Assembly (NCBI GenBank): GCA_022497155.1 | Contig: MU385710.1 | Span: 372,001-436,000, forward strand | Source: Whalleya microplaca | Lineage: Eukaryota > Ascomycota > Sordariomycetes > Xylariales > Xylariaceae | DNA: 64,000 bases | Direction of reading: 5' to 3' | Part shown: positions 51,587 through 62,398 of the stretch, piece by piece | Layout of the letters: the number at the start of each line of letters is the position of its first letter | Numbering within the stretch: position 1 is the first letter of the stretch | The notes under the pieces: generated by a model | What the model was told of the DNA's origin: nothing | Database searches by the model: none | What the model saw: only the letters and a program-made list of their open reading frames with translations | Position numbers and translations under genes: made by a program

Positions 51587-52344
51587 GATCACAAATTCTG
51601 GATTGTCTAGAAATATCGTCACAGATGTCGACTAAACGGAAACGCCTCCCGTTCCACAAGATTGGATAACGCTGCAAACCGAATCGGGAAAATATCGTTA
51701 AGGAGATAGAGTTCAGATATGCCAAGTTCTATGAGCGGAGTTCAAGCTTTCGACTACCCGAATTTAGCCTTTTGATGAATAATCATACTATCGTATAGTT
51801 GCATCCACCACTGTACCCCAATCCAGTTAGCCCCTTTTACAACTTCTGAGTATTTTTCCTGAATAGGAGATACTTGACCCCTGTCTCTGTTAGCTTGTGG
51901 GGGGACGATAGTACTCGCAGTACATATATCCGTACTACTCTAGAAATAAAGTTAGGACATTCTAATTCATGATATGAATAACTTGCAACATATACATGTC
52001 CTTGGATATTGAAATGCAATGGTTTTATTTCTCTAATCACTGCAAATGTTATGACCTTGCCTAACTGTTTCAGGTTGAGAGCATCGTGGTGCATTTCTTT
52101 AGAACGAGGTATATCTAGCTAGAACTACAGGCTCTTATACTCAAATCTGTTGTGATGAGGTATATATAACTTAGGTAAGGAGTGTTGTAGCTATTAGTGA
52201 GGTTCTCTTTAGCCGGTCAATTATATCATTTTGATGCAAGACTCATTCCTCTGCATTGAAAAGGTATTATACTTAGATAGGCCTTTTCTAATATAATAAG
52301 TTCAGCTTAACTGATGATCTGCCTGCCTTATGTCCCATTGTTCA
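51587..52344. other. Intergenic between acetyltransferase and aminotransferase
   Basis: AT-rich, no gene seen. Confidence 0.5.
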
Positions 52345-53304
52345 TCAATACTTGATATCAAAGCTGTACTTCGGATCGTAGTGCATCGCCCAATATGTAT
52401 CCCAGATCTTCGTCGTGATGGGACCGGCCTTGCCACTAGCCACCGGCTGGCCATCTAGCGACGTGATGGGCATGATCCCACCGGCGGTGGTGCACATGAA
52501 TATCTCGTCCGCCTCGTACGCAGCCCGCACGGGCACCGTCTCGACGCGGACCTCCAAGTTGTGCACGCCCGCGGCGTCGATGACGCTCTTGCGCGTGATC
52601 CCCTCCAGGACGCCACAGTCCGGGGTGTACAGCACACCATCCTTGACCAGAACGATGTTAAAGCCCGGGCCCTCGGTGAGATTGGCGTCCCCGTCCGTTA
52701 GAAAGGCGTGCGTGGCGCCGCGGTCGGCCGCCTCGTGTATGCCGCGCACCAAGTCGCCCCATTGCAGGTTCTTCACCGTAGGGTCCATTGCCGCGGGAGG
52801 GACACGGTGAACAGTGCGCGTGATGATGGCGCTGCCGCCGGCGGATTGCTGCTCGGGCTCCATGACCCAGACGTAGGGCTGGATAAACATGTAGAGGCAG
52901 TTGACGAGGTCTCCGGGCTTGGCGCCGCGGACGCCCGTCAGCCCCCGCGTGACGATGATTTCCACAAACACATCACGGATGCCGCTTTTTGCCACCATAT
53001 CTACCAGGATCTGTTTCACCTCCTCCCGTGGTAACGGGAGCTTTAACCGTATCTTTGTGCAGCTGACCTCGAGCCGGTTGATGTGGTCGTCGAGGCGGAA
53101 GAAGCGCCCGTCCCACACGGCCGGTACGTCGTAGGTTAGGTCGCTGTGTAAGAAGCCTTGGTCGAGGAGCGGGATGCGCGCTTCGTGGAGCGGGACAAGC
53201 TCTCCTTCCACCCATGCGACACCCTTAGCCAACGGGTTCTCGCTGGCTTCTAAAGCTTTACGTCGTGCGACATAACCTGTGAACACTTTCTCCATTGTAG
53301 TCAT
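52345..53304 (-). CDS. Class IV PLP aminotransferase, fungal (R)-amine transaminase-like
   Basis: A single exon of 319 residues from the ATG at 53304 (an in-frame ATG at 53379 would add 25 residues not expected in the family). Fold-type IV features are clear: [15 protein letters not shown] with H53, [24 protein letters not shown] with R126, the PLP lysine K178 in [33 protein letters not shown] and the phosphate-binding [11 protein letters not shown]. By context K178, H53 and R126 match the lysine, histidine and switch arginine of the Aspergillus terreus (R)-selective amine transaminase, which the whole sequence closely resembles. It should transfer an amino group between an (R)-amine and a keto acid. 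The physiological substrate is unknown. The neighbouring acetyltransferase may be coincidental. Confidence 0.9.
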   Translation of the reverse strand: MTTMEKVFTGYVARRKALEASENPLAKGVAWVEGELVPLHEARIPLLDQGFLHSDLTYDVPAVWDGRFFRLDDHINRLEVSCTKIRLKLPLPREEVKQILVDMVAKSGIRDVFVEIIVTRGLTGVRGAKPGDLVNCLYMFIQPYVWVMEPEQQSAGGSAIITRTVHRVPPAAMDPTVKNLQWGDLVRGIHEAADRGATHAFLTDGDANLTEGPGFNIVLVKDGVLYTPDCGVLEGITRKSVIDAAGVHNLEVRVETVPVRAAYEADEIFMCTTAGGIMPITSLDGQPVASGKAGPITTKIWDTYWAMHYDPKYSFDIKY

Positions 53305-54749
53305 ATTGAATCTAGTTTCTTGTAATTCAGGGAAAGATGTTTTGTCGGATATGCCTAGTTTGGATGTAGTCGGTATCAAGCGTCACATTTGCGGAGAGCT
53401 GCTTAGGTAGCAATGATCCTACACTAGTTGTGGGGTACGCCTTATCGATGACAAGTTACGGTGCGAATATAGTAATATCTGCAGACGGCCGGTTTTCGCT
53501 CCTAGCAAAGGCAATGATACCCGTCTTGGGCAGTACAGACTGCTTGCGAGCTAAGGTCATGGTATTTGGAAAATTGGATTGGGTATTGTTGAAAGCGACA
53601 AACTACGAGTTAAGGGAACTAACTAAATGCTTCTTTCATGGAGGGATACACTGACTATCCGTGTCGATAAGCTAGTTTTGGGCGACGACTGTGAATATTG
53701 GGAAAAGTCTCCACTGGAAGGGGCATATCGACTAATACGTTTTGTTAGATAAATAGTACATCGAGAGATATTGGAAAGGGGATGTTCAGCTGAACATAGG
53801 CGAATAGCGTGAGTCGCACTATCTAGTTCTCGCTTTGACATGGTAGACGATCTTCTACAAGCTGCAGTTCAGATAGAGCAGGTTTAGGTGTTCTCTATTT
53901 GGTGCTTAGCACAGCCCCTGACACTGCTGGTGTTATCATTTGGCTTTACTCCCACAGTATATCCTTTCCTAAGAGGAGCTCTATCTCGTAATTCAGCTAT
54001 GAGCTATTCAATCTCTAGGATACCATCATCGGATAGGGCTTCGGGTGTGAGATATGACGCCTCCACTTTGGTGTGGTTTGGAATTTTTATCTCTGATTTC
54101 GTTTGAAGGGGACTGTCATGCACGTCGAGCGGGAGCTTGCTCCGGGATGGAACAAACTCCTGTTAAAGTGACAATTCACTGATACTACATGTGCATGGAT
54201 ATGTACTACACCTCCGCGGAATCTTACAAAAATTGCATGAGTCCGATACATGATGAGAATTATGATAAATGACAGATTACAAAAGAGTCTTCATTGAAAA
54301 TTGTTTTACTTGAAATGTGGGCTCTGTATGAACCCAGGGGTGTAACTTGGGGCCGACGGGACACTCAGCTAGCGTTTGCGTTAAGGCCCCCGAGAGACAG
54401 CATTCGAAATAACGCTGTTTGAAGAAAATAGTGAAATCCAGGATATGGTTTATTTAGAATTTTCAAAATCCGCCATTCTTGGGAGTTAAGGGATGATTCA
54501 AGTCTAACTGATTAATGATTTAGCATGGCAAACGCTATATTTCCTATTATGGTAGGTATGGCATGTTGCATAGGATCCTGGCAGTTTCCCTAGGCTGGTA
54601 GATATAAACCAGCGGATAATCATCAGAGTCGGTCTCACACTAGGAAGTGTTGATGTAGAAAATAAAGTACCATGTTCATTATTATTAACCGCTCAACACT
54701 TCAGTAGATAAACAGTGTTGCTAAGTTTATCTGGTCGCATAAACCAAAC
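53305..54749. other. Intergenic, border to right accessory stretch
   Basis: No gene supported; short featureless open frames only. Confidence 0.5.
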
Positions 54750-56844
54750 ATGGCAAAGAAGAAACATGCCAAGAGACAGGCACGAGTGATGTGGCCACAT
54801 CACTCGGAAGATGTATTGAACGAATCTAAGGTAACTGCATTTCATAGGAATCCGTGAAGTTATAATGGGAAACTAACAGACCTAGAATTCTGATGGGGAT
54901 GTGAAACAGATGGATTCTAACCCAAGATCTGAGGTCAGCATAATAACTTTCCATCAGCTTACACGCACTACGATTAATATGTTCACAATAGAAACCCAAA
55001 GCTGACGGTATTCGTATGATCTCTCTGGACGATTTGAATACGTCAGACGGTGAAAATCAAGGGCCCATGACCATCAAGGATCACCATGACGTTGTTATCT
55101 CGAGGGAAGATGATGGACTGCCTTGGTGCCATCAACTGCCGCGTATCAACCCATCAACTACATTTTTATTCGACTCAAGCGCCTTCAACCTCGAGAATGT
55201 CATTGGAGCAATTCAGTCAGGGGTTTCACCAGAACAAATTCGCGAATGCTTGGCATACTACCATGAGTGGGACAATCAGCGATTTCAAGACGCTATCAAT
55301 GCCAAGTTGAAGGGGTTCCCAGCCATGTTCTTCATTGTTGAAGCGGATAAACCGGAGTTGATTCGTCATTGGGCTAGATACGGGGGCAATCCGAACGCCA
55401 CATACGGGCCTGATGACTTCCCTCTGCTAGCCTTTGCTATTCTTCGTGGTGCGGCTCGACGTTATCAGGCAACCGACATCGTGGAGACACTTCTTAGACT
55501 TGAAGCTTCCCCAAAGGTGTTTCCAGCCGGATATTATGATCCTTACGTTCGTGAACTTTCAAATTCCGGACCAAAAGAAATAAATTTGCACGATATCCAG
55601 GACGATAATAAACTTTGGTGTACATCAAACATTCGACCGCTGTTAGCATCAGCTTTGACACTGACACAGCGGTACCGACTGTACCAAGCAGCACGTGCCG
55701 ATCACATTTCAGCCCGCGAGCGAATTGTGTTATCCAGAAGAGGTGCGGAAGAAGTTGTAGGACTACACCAACTTGTCATTGGACAGGAGGTAGCTGTACA
55801 GTTGCTAAAACGTAGACTTCTCACGTAAGTCAGGATAGGTTGTGTTCCTGATCTCGACTAACATTAGCAGACATCTGGCCATGCCAAACAAGGAGCCACT
55901 GGTCCTTCTTTTTGCTGGACCTAGTGGGCATGGAAAGACTGAACTTGCACGGAAGTTTGGAGATTTAATGTCATTGGAACTCCTGACTATTGATTGCACC
56001 AACTATACTCGAGAAAATGAACTTTTCGGGCCAAAGCCTGGATACGAAGGTTTTCAAAATGGTGCACCGCTAAATAACTTCCTCGCCAGAAAGTCGGGTA
56101 ATAGATGTATCGTCTTTATGGACGAATTGGAAAAGACAACCGAGGCGGTCCACAACGCTTTGCTCGTTCCTTTCGATGAAGGTAAGTTCATCTGGTAATT
56201 GCGTACTTAGTTACTAATTACCTGGCGAAGGAGAATATATGGATCGCCGCAATTGCTCAAAGGTGGACTGCTCCAAGACAATTTGGATTCTCGCAACCAA
56301 CATATTCGACGACATTATCCACGAATTCTGTAAAACGAATCGCGACAAACTTTCCAACAGTAGTGTGGGATTCGAACATTCTTCTCTTATGAGGCGACTT
56401 ATCTATCGCCTTCGGAAGGAATGTGTAACGAAGTTTGGAGCCCCTCTATCTGGCCGAATCACGGAAATCATCCCGTTCATAACTTTCTCTGCGGACGAGG
56501 CAGCAGTAGTGGTTGATAAGGCCATCATGAAAATGGAGGCAAAGGTGGTCAGACCCGTCGTTGTATCCTCAACCAAAGAGGGGGATAATCTGGTTGGAAA
56601 TATTGAGCTGGAAGTCACAAGGGACGCAACTGTTTGCTCGAAACTTGCAAACGACTATTACGAACCCCAATTAGGGGCTAGGAGTATCTTTAACGGTGTT
56701 GACGAAGTCGTCGTCACGTCATTGGTAGATCAATACCTGAAAGATGGGGACGATTTGGCTGAGGATCAAAAGATGTCGTTTTTCAAGATCGGCATTAATG
56801 GCGAGGATGAAGTGGAAGTATGGCGTGAGTCAAAAAAAGACTGA
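54750..56844 (+). CDS. Ankyrin-like + ClpB-type AAA+ ATPase
   Basis: Five exons in my model: 54750-54830, 54886-54933, 54992-55824, 55871-56181 and 56231-56844, all in phase, giving 628 residues. The N-terminus is Lys-rich (MAKKKHAKRQAR). Residues ~152-221 look like one or two degenerate ankyrin repeats (ADKPELIRHWARYGGNPNAT; PLLAFAILRGAAR). A single AAA+ module of the ClpA/B D2 class follows: VIGQEVAVQLLKRRL lead-in, Walker A GPSGHGKT at 337-344, a pore-loop-like GPKPGYEGF, Walker B CIVFMDE with D405/E406, sensor-1 IWILATN, and a ClpB C-terminal domain with QLGARS. Ankyrin plus one ClpB module is the plan of animal CLPB/Skd3 disaggregase. There is no obvious mitochondrial presequence. The two small 5' exons are supported only by phase and splice sites. 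Confidence 0.8.
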
Positions 56845-57995
56845 GAAAACGCAACAGTGTGACTGCGAAAGTATACAAATGAAAAATGTACGATGAACAT
56901 GAACGGCGAGTGAGATTGGTTGCGAGATGGACTAAGTTAGGTATCATTCTAAGTAGAAGTTATTATCCAGTCTGTTTGACATGTGATATGTTTTGAGGAC
57001 AACGCTCTTCTTGAGAACCCCGTTTCCAATGCAGCGATTCCGCACAATGCTGCAAACTCACATGCAGTGACTGCCCCTTTGTTATTGTCCCGGGCCCCCA
57101 CAAGCCAGGCATTCGGATACACGGTCCTGCAGATGAGGATACAGCTACCGCAGGTGACCGTATTACCGAGGTGTCAAAAAGAGTTTATAAGGGGTCTACG
57201 AGGTCCTCAGACTTTAGAAGGGCGATGGTTCAGTTTTCTTCTCTCTTTAATTAGTTACCACTGATCAAAGTTTGCGGTGCACGCAGAGTCTCGACATTCT
57301 GGGTGTGGAGATAGGTAACATGGTAAGCCGTGGACAGGTGACAGGAGAGGTTTTCTTGTCCCTCTGTATTATCTACTTCATATCTAGGTTCTATTAAACT
57401 CACTATAGTCACATACGTTTTCTCGGATCTTGGTAGTTATTGAAATGATTGAGACTGGTGTGTATTTCTATCTAGATCCAACGAACGGCTGTGGCTACCA
57501 TCTTCCAGTAGAAAAAACGATACCACGACGACAATTATCAGGTGACTATGAGCCAATTCTGGCTACAAACATCTATAATCCAACGACTTAAAATATAAAG
57601 TTATCCAATAGTCTCCATCACTGTAGCCAAAAGCGAAAGACGTGAACAAAATAATGGCAAGCACAAAATTCGTGTGAAACATGCTAGCGTGTAAGGTCCA
57701 TATATCGGATACTCCATGAAAATCTCTGAAATATTTAGCACAATCATGGCATGATGAGCCGTTGGAAGTATAGAGAGTACTCATCGTGTAGTCGCAACGA
57801 CACCAAAGCAAGGAGCCTGGCTCAATATTCAGCCCCCGCATAGCCAGAATGGGGATCTTCACCAGCCACGGCATTAAAACCACCTATTAATTCATACTTT
57901 TAAGCCATTTCGACAAGCAGCAAAGATTGTCTCGATATCGTGTATCTTTCATCGCTTCCTTCACTTGCCATTGCGTTCTTGCTTTATATTTCACA
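56845..57995. other. Intergenic, no gene confirmed
   Basis: A minus-strand frame at 57563-57883 (106 codons) has a hydrophobic stretch but no homology I recognise. Otherwise nothing. Confidence 0.4.
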
Positions 57996-59243
57996 ATGAA
58001 TCCATACACTTCCAACCCGGATGATTTTCCCAGTGCAGACCGATATGCAGATTTACCATTCTATGGGCGGTACTGCCCCAAACCCCACGACTTTCGCGTC
58101 GATCCTCAGCATATAAATTCTTGCTCTTCTGAGTCTCTGCGCTATTGGTCGTCAGTGCTTGACCAATGTGATGAGTCCACCATATTATATCCTGCTGATG
58201 AGGGTGGCCGCGACGTGTTTGCTTTGGGTAGTGTCATCGTAAAGTCTAGCCATCTTCACAAGGGGAGGCTTGCAGAGATCGATTACGCGTACGCCGATGC
58301 TAACGAGATCAAGAGTATCGCCTTGGCTAGGGCCGTGTTGAAAGACGTTAACGTGCTTGATATCTACTTTGCTGCGAAGGTACTGTCTTGGGACAGGGTG
58401 TCGGGGTGAATAGAAAGTGAAATATCAAGTCAAAAATGAGTGTATATAGCTACCAGAGCTATCTGTGTGACTATCTGGTGATACTGGTGACTATGTGTGA
58501 CAATCTAGTGAAGTAGATGTGAGGGAAAAGGTCAGCTAAATACAGGTATGTGATCTACTGTAAATTGCCCTGTGGAGTGCCCTGTGACGTGGCTTCAGGG
58601 GGCTTCTAGTGGCTCCTAAGCTGCTGTCAATACCCGTAATCCCCTGCCCCATTACAGTACTCTCCTATCTGTCTCCCGCACATGTTATATATATTCACAC
58701 GCGTTTTGTTTCATTAAGAATTTTCGCTAACAATGCGCCAGATAAATGGCCGCCAGGTCCTGATCCAGGAGAGAATCCCAGGTGTGGGCTTGAACGTCGC
58801 GTGGCCATATCTATCACAAGCCCAAAGGATATCATTCAAGCAGCAAGCGCGGGATATATTGCGAGAGTTACATTCAATCAAGCCTCCAGCCGAGAACCAG
58901 CGCCGTTCTCATGTCGTCCCGGACCCAAATATTCTCACAAACGGCCGTATTAACCCCCTCGAAGCGGATATTCTCTTCTCTGACTCGACTATTGATTGGG
59001 ATATGAGCTTTATGCATAATGACTTTACTGATTCCAACTGTATAGTCAATGATAATAAAATAGTTGGGACTAATCGATTGGGAGATGGCTGGTTTCTTCG
59101 GCTGGAAGACGGCAGGCGAAGTTCATCGTAGGGTCAGGACACCTCAACGAGAACACTTCAAGAATATCAACCTGACCGAGGAAAAGCTCCAGGAAATTAT
59201 GCACTGGAAGGATCTTTACGATGAAGGCTTACCGGTGCTTTAA
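57996..59243 (+). pseudogene. Aminoglycoside-phosphotransferase (APH)-like gene with a frameshift
   Basis: Exon 1 (57996-58379) begins MNPYTSNPDDFPSADRY and contains a kinase-like N-lobe (VFALGSVIVKSSHL, then a helix from ADANEIKSIALARAVL). After an unusually long 362-nt intron, exon 2 from 58742 reads INGRQVLIQERIPGVGLNVAW, then the APH catalytic loop MHNDFTDSNCIV. At about 59069 the frame is broken by one base. The family motif LIDWEMAGFFGW and a sensible C-terminus to the stop at 59243 continue in the next frame. As it stands, translation would stop shortly after the break at ~59131. It is either a recently inactivated gene or carries a one-base assembly error. Fungal APH-like proteins are an expanded family of mostly unknown substrate. 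Confidence 0.75.
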
Positions 59244-60006
59244 GGGGCTCTATCAGGGGATACTTTTGAAGGAATGAAATACATCCATAATGCTAGGAAG
59301 GTAACCATTCCAGTCCTGAAGATTTGTATATTCAGGTCGGCGCAGCTCAAAACTGTGCTTCTTGAATATATAGTCTGGTTTAGGACTTTATTCTACCTGC
59401 TTCTTAATAAGAATCTCAACGGTGAAGTCGGCACTTAGGCTCCTAGAATAATGTCATAGTATAGGTGGATGTTTAATGCTAGCCTACGTAATTACACATA
59501 ATCATTGGAAGGAAAGATACTTGAGAAACTCTGAATTTATATGTAACATCAATATCTTGCAATCTACCTACCCCTTAGGCTGGATACTTTTTAGTGGCAG
59601 TGTTCACAATCTTACCTCCCGTCATCTAAAGCTGGACTTTAGCCTAGATATATCAGTATCTCGTCTACTTATCTCTTGCATTGTTGACTGGCGTTACTGT
59701 GGCCGGCTCCGTAGGTACCCGTATAACACACCTGATATCTTGTGGTTGGTGGAAGACGCTCTCAATGATACTCAAGACCCGACGCTTGTATTCAAGTCCA
59801 CTGAATCCACTGAATCCGCTGACCCGTCGTTGATCCACAATGTTTCAACTCCACAGGACCCTTGCTGATTACCTTATCAATGTCAACTTGAAGGCATGCG
59901 GCATTTACAGCCTAGTCTGTCTCTTCGCTTCTACTAAATGCGACCACCATTTTCTATCCTATCGCATACTTCGTATACGACATAGGTTGCTCAGATAATT
60001 TGAACG
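59244..60006. other. Intergenic, contains one unexplained 130-codon frame
   Basis: The frame at 59476-59868 has no domain I recognise and an ordinary AT-rich composition. Not called as a gene. Confidence 0.4.
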
Positions 60007-62398
60007 ATGGCATCCATGCGTATCAGTCACCCAGATCCCCAACCCGAGAACACCGATCTTGATTTTATATCAACCCTTCATCGTCGTCGTCGTAATGTAT
60101 CACACGAAATTAAACTAGAGGAAATAGTATCTGGTCAGCATAATACAGAAGACACGACGACATGCCATGCTTGTGGGTTAATTCTGCAGGCCCTAGAATG
60201 GCATAAGCCCGGTTGGATAATGGCGAATTCACTTAAGGATTGTAGCTACACAATACGTATTGACGAGTATGGTCAAATGAATTTGCAAAGAGTAACGCTG
60301 CATGAACTCGTACCATTAGATCCACCGAGCCCGATCAATTCACAGGTCGCAGTATGTTCATTTGATATTATCCAACGACCATCAAGTAAGTGTGATGGAC
60401 GCTAAGTGTGACCTTAAAGTTATAATGGGGTAGCTCACTAATCATGACGTGAAAGGTATTGCATCAGATGAAACTATGTGGTCGGACATGTGTCGAAGTT
60501 GGAATGTCATAGAAGATTCGTCAACCCAAGCCGCGTTCGATCGTGCTGCTCAATGGCTCTCTCACTGTATAGAAAACGATAAATCCTGTGAGCCACCGAA
60601 CAAGAATTTCGTACCTCGGCGTCTTCTTGATGTCGGATATGAGAATGAGAAAGGGGAACCATTTCTATTTGCCCCTACCGAGCCAACAGCATACGCTTGC
60701 CTTAGTTATTGCTGGGGCCCAAATGTTGAAGATGTGCTCAAGACCACGACATCCAATCTTAATAACCATTATAATGAGATTACTTTGGGTTCTATGCCCA
60801 AAAGTATACAAGACGCCGTTAGGGTTTGCAAAGGACTTAGAATCCCATACCTGTGGGTGGATTCACTCTGCATCGTTCAGGACGACCATGACGAGTGGCT
60901 TAAGGATGCGTGCATGATGGATCACATATACCTCAATTCCCATGTCACAATTACAGCTCTAGAGCCGGATAGCTGCAAAACAGGATTCCTAGGAAAACAG
61001 AGATTTGGCCTTCCAGAATGGCAATACCAACTAAAGATACACGGTTCCTCGCAGGAGGTGGTCATACGGCCACAAGTCGACCAAACTGTGGAATGTTCGT
61101 TGGATAAGCGAGGCTGGTGTTTACAGGAAATGCTTCTTCCATATCGGCGGCTCTGCTTCGACGGAAATGAAATGAGCTGGGAGTGTTCATGTCGCAAACT
61201 TTGCGAGTGTGGACATTTTGTCTGGCCGAACAACAAATCGGACACAGACACAGACAAACTGAGTCTCGGGATGACAGGCGTATTATTAAAGGAAAAGGCA
61301 CTAGCATCTGCACCAGCGCCAAAGCCGACTATTCCTCTTGCAATGAGGAAGGGCAGATATCTAGAATGGCTTTTGGGGGTTGTAGAGTCCCCTTGCGGTC
61401 GACATAGCGATTGGCAGGAACGAAGAGGGCCAGGAAGAGTTTACGAGCTGTGGAGAAAGCTGGTTTCTAGCTACTCGCGCCGTTCACTCTCTCGACAGAG
61501 CGATAAGTTGACGGCACTCGCTGGTCTGGCCAATGTCCTGCGTGACTACAACCAAAACGAGAATGAGTACCTTGATGGACTCTGGAAGGTAGAGCTTCCT
61601 TTCGAACTCGCCTGGCGAGTAATTGCTTTAAAAGTCAGACCAGAAGTACCAGACGACGAAGACTCTGGGACCATAAGCCAAGAGGACTGCTTCCCTTCGT
61701 GGTCATGGGCATGCAGTGATGAGGTGATCAGTTATGACTTCTCATACCCGCTATGGCAATGGAACCAAGCTCCCAAGGCGATAGATCAATGCTTAGTCCG
61801 AGGAATCGATGGAATATCAGGAGAAGAAACTCCCTCATTTAAAGGTTCCCGTATCCGCTTGGAAGGGAAACTAGTGCCCGTTGAGTTGGCGATATTTAAA
61901 GAATACATTCCTCTAAATGGGCTGGAGGGGCCTTTTGGCTCAGCAAACCCCGACCTCTTCCGACCATGGACCCTCCAAGATCATAGCGACGAGATAACGG
62001 CATTCGTAAGGTCACAAAACCTTCGTGCAGTCAGGGTATACTTAGACAAGCCCGCAGGCCCGGAAATGAGGCAAGATGATGCTCGAGCCTCTTGTTGGAT
62101 CAAGGGTAAATGTGAAGAGAAATGTTGCTCGTGGAACCAAGGCCAAGACCATGCCAAAAGTAGGTATTACTGCTTTAGACTTTTCTCCTGGAAATCGCCA
62201 AACCCACGGCAGTATCTAAGGGACGGATCACAAGCACCAAGTATGGGTCCGGAAACATGGTTCCTTGTGCTGAAATCGTCTTGTCGAGTTGGACAAGCGT
62301 TTGAGAGAATCGGAGTCAGTGTCTGGAATGAATGGCGAGGTTCGAAAAGTTGTCATCTGTTCGAATTGGCTGAGACAGCGATCATTGACATCATATAA
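60007..62398 (+). CDS. HET-domain (heterokaryon incompatibility) protein
   Basis: Two exons, 60007-60385 and 60456-62398 (GTAAGT...GAAAG, phase 1, with a CTAAT branch site), give 773 residues. The three HET blocks are clear: YACLSYCWG at 206-214, PYLWVDSLCIVQDD at ~257-270 and RGWCLQEMLLPYRRL at ~345-359. The N-terminal ~125 residues include a Cys pair (CHAC) and may be a small zinc or docking region. After the HET domain there is a long region without a recognised domain and with many Cys in EEKCCSW. HET proteins trigger regulated cell death when cells of different genotype fuse, but most members are uncharacterised. No NACHT, ankyrin or WD repeats are fused here. Confidence 0.92.
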
